Assembly (NCBI RefSeq): GCF_024753215.1 | Contig: NZ_JANUGV010000002.1 | Coordinates: 248,001 to 312,000, forward strand | DNA from: Massilia solisilvae | Lineage (GTDB): Bacteria > Pseudomonadota > Gammaproteobacteria > Burkholderiales > Burkholderiaceae_D | Length of the DNA: 64,000 nucleotides | Direction: 5' to 3' | Shown here: in pieces, positions 60,856-64,000 of the stretch | Numbering within the stretch: position 1 is the stretch's first letter | Layout: each line of letters begins with the position of its first letter | Made by a program: the position numbers and the translations under genes | The notes under the pieces: model-generated | The model's database searches: none | Told to the model about the DNA's origin: nothing | What the model saw: the letters and a program-made list of their open reading frames with translations, nothing else

Positions 60856-61617
60856 TCAGCGCAGGTTGGCCAGCGGGACCACCATCCCGGTGAACAGCGA
60901 CCAATGCGCCGTGCCAGGGGTGAGCCCGCGGGTAAAGCCAATGTCCAGCGCAAGCCGCTTGTCGGGCATGTAACCCAGCGCAGCCAGCATCTGCGCGGTG
61001 GCAGGCGCGCCCGCGTTGTAGAGGCCCGATAGCTCCCAGGTGGCAGACCAGCGTTCGTCGAGCGGCACCGAGAACGAGGCCGAGGCGCCGGTTTGCATGC
61101 GCGCCGCGCCCGGATCGGGTGCGCCCAGCCGGGTCGCGTTCAGGTTGGCGTCCATGTGCAGGTCGCCGAAATCGCGGCTGTAGATCGTGTTGATCGTCCA
61201 GTCGGCCTTGCCGCTGCCGATGGCGCTGCTGGCGGTCGGCGCTTTCACGCCCAGCTCGAGCCCGAAGGCGGTGGTGTCATTCACGATGAAGGCGCGCTTG
61301 AGCACCAGCGAGGTATCGCCGATGCCTGTGGCCGTGGCCCCGCCGTCGCGCGTGCGCACCACCGCTTCGCCGCCAAGCAGCACGCCCCAGTCTTTGTCGA
61401 AGGCGAGCTTGAAGGTGTAGGGCAGGCTGTCCCGCAGCGGCTGGCCGCCACGCGCGGCAAGCACGCCGAATTCGAATTCGAGCTGCCCCAGCGCGGGCAG
61501 CTGCGCTGGCGTCGAGACCGAGGGCCGGTAGGGCGTGACGGGCGCTAAGTTCTGGGCGTGGGCGGTGGCGCCAAGCGTGGCCAGCGCCACGAGCACGCAG
61601 CGGGTTTTCATGGTCAT
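60856..61617 (-). CDS. Outer-membrane beta-barrel-like protein
   Basis: A 253-residue exported protein: signal peptide (MKTRCVLVALATLGATAHA) and a mature part of amphipathic strands (QLEFEFGVLAARGG, LPYTFKLAFDKDWGVLLGGE, WTINTIYSRDFGDLHMDAN, HWSLFTGMVVPLANLR). The layout fits the MetA-pathway/outer-membrane transporter-like barrel group. ATG 61617 overlaps the stop of the DUF4337 gene (ATGA); an ATG two codons later is the alternative. Function unknown. Confidence 0.78.
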   Translation of the reverse strand: MTMKTRCVLVALATLGATAHAQNLAPVTPYRPSVSTPAQLPALGQLEFEFGVLAARGGQPLRDSLPYTFKLAFDKDWGVLLGGEAVVRTRDGGATATGIGDTSLVLKRAFIVNDTTAFGLELGVKAPTASSAIGSGKADWTINTIYSRDFGDLHMDANLNATRLGAPDPGAARMQTGASASFSVPLDERWSATWELSGLYNAGAPATAQMLAALGYMPDKRLALDIGFTRGLTPGTAHWSLFTGMVVPLANLR

Positions 61618-62213
61618 GAGAGCAGGGCGGTGAGCCAGGAGGGATGGATCGGCCAGCCGAACAGGCCCGCGCATCCCATCAGGATGCCGAAGGCGGCCGG
61701 TATCATGGCGACCCCGAACAGCCAGCGCTGGCCCGTGAGCGAGGTCACCGCCAGCAGCGCCACCGTAATCGCGAGGAAGGCGTCGGACAGGTCGAACTGG
61801 TCGTCGCGGAAGTTCTGCGCGTCGTATTCCTTCTGGTCCTGCTCGGCCCGGGCGCGCAATTCCTCTTTTTTCTTCTCCTGCTCGGTCACCAGCTGCTGGT
61901 AGCGCGCAACCGCCTGCGCATAGTCGCTCCGGGTGGCGGCTGGCGCCGCGGTCGCGGCCAGTTGCAGCTGCAGGAGCGTGCCTTTGGCGACTTCCTCGCG
62001 AACGTTGCGCGCCTGGTAGAACGCCCAGTGATCGAGCTTGTTGGCCTGCGCCTGCTGCATGGCCTGCACGATGTTGTCGTCCTTGACCTTGCAGATGCCC
62101 ATGAAGGTCGACAGCAGCGCGACGGTCACTGCCACGGCCATGTTCAGGCGCGAGCTCTTTTCCCTGGCTGCTTCGTTGGCTTGTTCGATGGTGTCGATCG
62201 GGTCCAGCTCCAT
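61614..62213 (-). CDS. DUF4337-like membrane protein
   Basis: A 199-residue protein with a transmembrane helix at about residues 25-43 (LNMAVAVTVALLSTFMGICK). A helical middle (VKDDNIVQAMQQAQANKLDH, then WAFYQARNVREEVAKGTLLQ, with a coiled coil KKKEELRARAEQDQKEYD) precedes two C-terminal helices. The pattern matches DUF4337. It is translationally coupled to the outer-membrane protein downstream, suggesting a shared envelope function. Not otherwise recognised. Confidence 0.85.
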   Translation of the reverse strand: MELDPIDTIEQANEAAREKSSRLNMAVAVTVALLSTFMGICKVKDDNIVQAMQQAQANKLDHWAFYQARNVREEVAKGTLLQLQLAATAAPAATRSDYAQAVARYQQLVTEQEKKKEELRARAEQDQKEYDAQNFRDDQFDLSDAFLAITVALLAVTSLTGQRWLFGVAMIPAAFGILMGCAGLFGWPIHPSWLTALLS

Positions 62214-62246
62214 GATGCCGCGTTGTGGTTGGCGATGCGCGCCAGT

Positions 62247-63596
62247 CTAATGCATTTGCGGCCTGGATGTGGCCGCCGATGCCGGCCGTGACGGTGCCAC
62301 GCTGGAGATCACGAAGCGGTGCTTGCCGCCCGGGGCGGGCAGCACCTCCGGCACCGCCTGCACCGAGATGTCGAAGGACTCGCCCCAGCGTTCGCGCTGC
62401 CGTGCCAGCACCAGCTGCCGCTGCGCGGGTGTCAGCGTGCCGCTGCGGGGCACCAGTGCGATCGTGATCGCGCCCGGCCGCCTCTGCCAGATCTGCCAGG
62501 TACGCACGAAGTCCCACGTGTCGGGGTCGATGATCACGGTCAGGCCGGGGATGCGGCGGCCGTTCCGGTCGATCAGGAAGTCCTGTTCGCGGCCATCGAT
62601 CGCCTGGCAGGCGCCGTCGGCACCGATCGTGCCGTAGTCCCCGGTGCGGTAGCGAATCAGCGGCATCACGTCGTTCCATAGCGAGGTGCCGACGATCTCG
62701 GCGCCGTGCGCGTTCACCCGGTTCTCGTTGACCGCATACAGGCGGTTGAAGCGATAGGCGCTGCACACGCCGCCCGAACCTTCGGCGAACGCGAGGTTGG
62801 TGCGCTCGGTCAGGCCGTAGCTGATGGAGATCGGGCAGCCGAACAGCTTTTCGATCGCGCCCAGCTGCCCGGCCTTCACCGGCTCGGAGCCAAGCAGCAC
62901 CGCGCCCACTTCAAAGTCGAGCTCACCGGGCGCGAGCATGTGCGCCAGCGCGGCCACGGTGCTGGGGTAAGCGTGCACGAAGCGTGGCCGGAAGCGGTTG
63001 AGCGCGTCGCGGATTGCCGACTTGTGCTCATCTGTCAGGTGGTAGGGCGACAGCAGCAGCCGGTTGCCCCACACCCGCGTCGGCGCTTCATGCCCGGGCC
63101 GCACGGCGTCCGCGCCGATGCGCAGGTACCTTGCCTTGTCGAAGCTGAAGCCAAAGCGCGACCAGGCCTGCGCGAAGAACGCCTTTTCGATGTCCGCCAG
63201 CCGTTTGGTGCGCCACATGCCGATGCCTTCGCCGGTCGAGCCGCTGCTGGTGGTGTAGATCAGCCAGCGCGGGTGGAAGCGCTCGTCGAGGAAATCGCGC
63301 TGCTGCGCCATCACGGTGCGCTTGTCGATCAACGGGAAGCGCGCCAGCAGCTCGCGCGCGGGTTCGTGCGCCAGTTCGGCTGCGGACAAGCGCATGCTGC
63401 GGCGATAGAAGGGGACATGGCGCACCGCTGCCTGCAGCACGTGGCGCAGCCGTTCGTCGATGACTGCATCCAGCAGGTGTGGCGGCGCGCCGGACAGCTG
63501 CAGGATGCGAAAGTAATCGGCATGGTAGAGCAGGCGCGCGGGGACGTATTTGCGCCACCGGTAGTACCGCTGCTTCAGCCATTCCGCGCGACCCAT
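62247..63596 (-). CDS. PaaK/CapK-like adenylate-forming enzyme
   Basis: A 449-residue protein of the phenylacetate-CoA ligase / CapK group: the P-loop-like [20 protein letters not shown], then [37 protein letters not shown] and [18 protein letters not shown], ending with a C-terminal cap domain. These enzymes activate carboxylic acids by adenylation. It is not adjacent to phenylacetate or capsule genes, so its substrate is unknown. The start at 63596 is preceded by GGAGCAAC. It is divergent from the FAH-family gene. Confidence 0.85.
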   Translation of the reverse strand: MGRAEWLKQRYYRWRKYVPARLLYHADYFRILQLSGAPPHLLDAVIDERLRHVLQAAVRHVPFYRRSMRLSAAELAHEPARELLARFPLIDKRTVMAQQRDFLDERFHPRWLIYTTSSGSTGEGIGMWRTKRLADIEKAFFAQAWSRFGFSFDKARYLRIGADAVRPGHEAPTRVWGNRLLLSPYHLTDEHKSAIRDALNRFRPRFVHAYPSTVAALAHMLAPGELDFEVGAVLLGSEPVKAGQLGAIEKLFGCPISISYGLTERTNLAFAEGSGGVCSAYRFNRLYAVNENRVNAHGAEIVGTSLWNDVMPLIRYRTGDYGTIGADGACQAIDGREQDFLIDRNGRRIPGLTVIIDPDTWDFVRTWQIWQRRPGAITIALVPRSGTLTPAQRQLVLARQRERWGESFDISVQAVPEVLPAPGGKHRFVISSVAPSRPASAATSRPQMH

Positions 63597-63761
63597 GTTG
63601 CTCCTGGCAAAATCCGTGTGCTCCCGTCAATACTAAGCGCGCGCCGGGCAGGGCCGTTCGACGCCCGTCAGCAAGCGTGCGTTTGCATTGCCCGGTGGCC
63701 GCCGGTATCCTTAATTGATTGCCGCCTGGCAGTCCAAGAGTTTCTTTCCAGAAGGAGAAGC

Positions 63762-64000
63762 ATGACCACGTTCGCCATCACCCCTCCCGCCATCCCGTCG
63801 CTCGCGATTGCCGGATCGTCCGAGCGCTTCCCGCTGCGGCGCGTGTTCTGCGTCGGGCGCAACTACGCGGCCCACGCGCGCGAGATGGGCAACGATCCGG
63901 ACCGCGAGCCGCCATTCTTCTTCACCAAGCCGGCCGACGCGGTGGTGCCCGCGGCCGGCACGCTGCCGTATCCGCCGGCCACGCGCGACATGCATCACGA
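63762..64000 (+). CDS. Fumarylacetoacetate hydrolase-family protein (3' end beyond window)
   Basis: The first 79 codons are visible: [20 protein letters not shown], then [20 protein letters not shown] and [11 protein letters not shown], the conserved start of the FAH / 2-hydroxyhepta-2,4-diene-1,7-dioate isomerase family with its GRNYxxHxxEMG motif and a FxKP metal-site segment. A GAAGGAGAAG ribosome site precedes the ATG at 63762. It usually acts in aromatic or sugar-acid catabolism; the partner genes lie outside the window. Confidence 0.9.
   Translation, partial: MTTFAITPPAIPSLAIAGSSERFPLRRVFCVGRNYAAHAREMGNDPDREPPFFFTKPADAVVPAAGTLPYPPATRDMHH

Overview
The window is a 64-kb piece of a high-GC proteobacterial chromosome. 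Gene content points to a betaproteobacterium of the Oxalobacteraceae (Massilia / Janthinobacterium-like): a flagellar FlhA and flagellin, a soluble class I fumarase, an acs gene, abundant short palindromic repeats, an alternative complex III (Act) with a caa3-type oxidase, and the oxygen-independent ubiquinone genes ubiUVT. The genus assignment is inference. No rRNA, CRISPR array or replication origin was seen.

Layout. 1-3.8 kb: end of a flagellar region (flhA, a FliK-like gene, fliC). 3.9-4.65 kb: three abutting gene tails (LysR, aldo/keto reductase, SDR) left by deletions. 4.7-14.7 kb: core and semi-core genes, including a ribbon-helix-helix regulator with a PHB-depolymerase-like esterase, a CPA1 antiporter, a GAF-GGDEF cyclase, dusA next to an integrase remnant, a chemoreceptor, a TonB-C protein, a lipoprotein and a cytochrome b561. 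14.9-15.3 kb: a [2Fe-2S] ferredoxin with a promoter of the copper-type MerR architecture.

15.3-36.9 kb is one tightly packed plus-strand gene run: actABCDEF, a small membrane protein, SCO, coxBAC and a subunit IV. It continues with almost no gap into a glycosidase, an SDR, an M24-fold protein lacking two metal ligands, a ThDP enzyme, a membrane protein interrupted in frame by two chromosomal repeats, a gluconate-dehydrogenase-type subunit 3, a GMC flavoenzyme with a CX5CX3C iron-sulfur motif, and an FMN alpha-hydroxyacid dehydrogenase. The arrangement suggests a substrate-oxidation module feeding the ACIII/caa3 chain. 37-47.6 kb: higBA, tRNA-His, murI, fumarase, acs, a lipoprotein RidA homologue, nitronate monooxygenase, an FAD monooxygenase and three unknown small genes.

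47.8-56.6 kb is an accessory island beginning at tRNA-Ser(GGA). It carries a three-gene AT-rich defence-like operon (DUF4297-like nuclease, small middle component, ABC/SMC-like ATPase) matching the ABC-three-component architecture, a divergent serine recombinase with a cluster of inverted half-sites, a DUF4303 protein, and an orphan T6SS cassette (hcp, LAS-type peptidoglycan hydrolase, two exported proteins). Beside the cassette lie decayed copies of the immunity gene C-terminus and a MITE-like element. 57.5-64 kb returns to core-like sequence: ubiUVT preceded by a perfect FNR box, a nitroreductase, an outer-membrane-type protein, DUF4337, a PaaK-like adenylate-forming enzyme and the start of a FAH-family hydrolase.

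All calls come from reading the sequence and translated frames; no database search was run.
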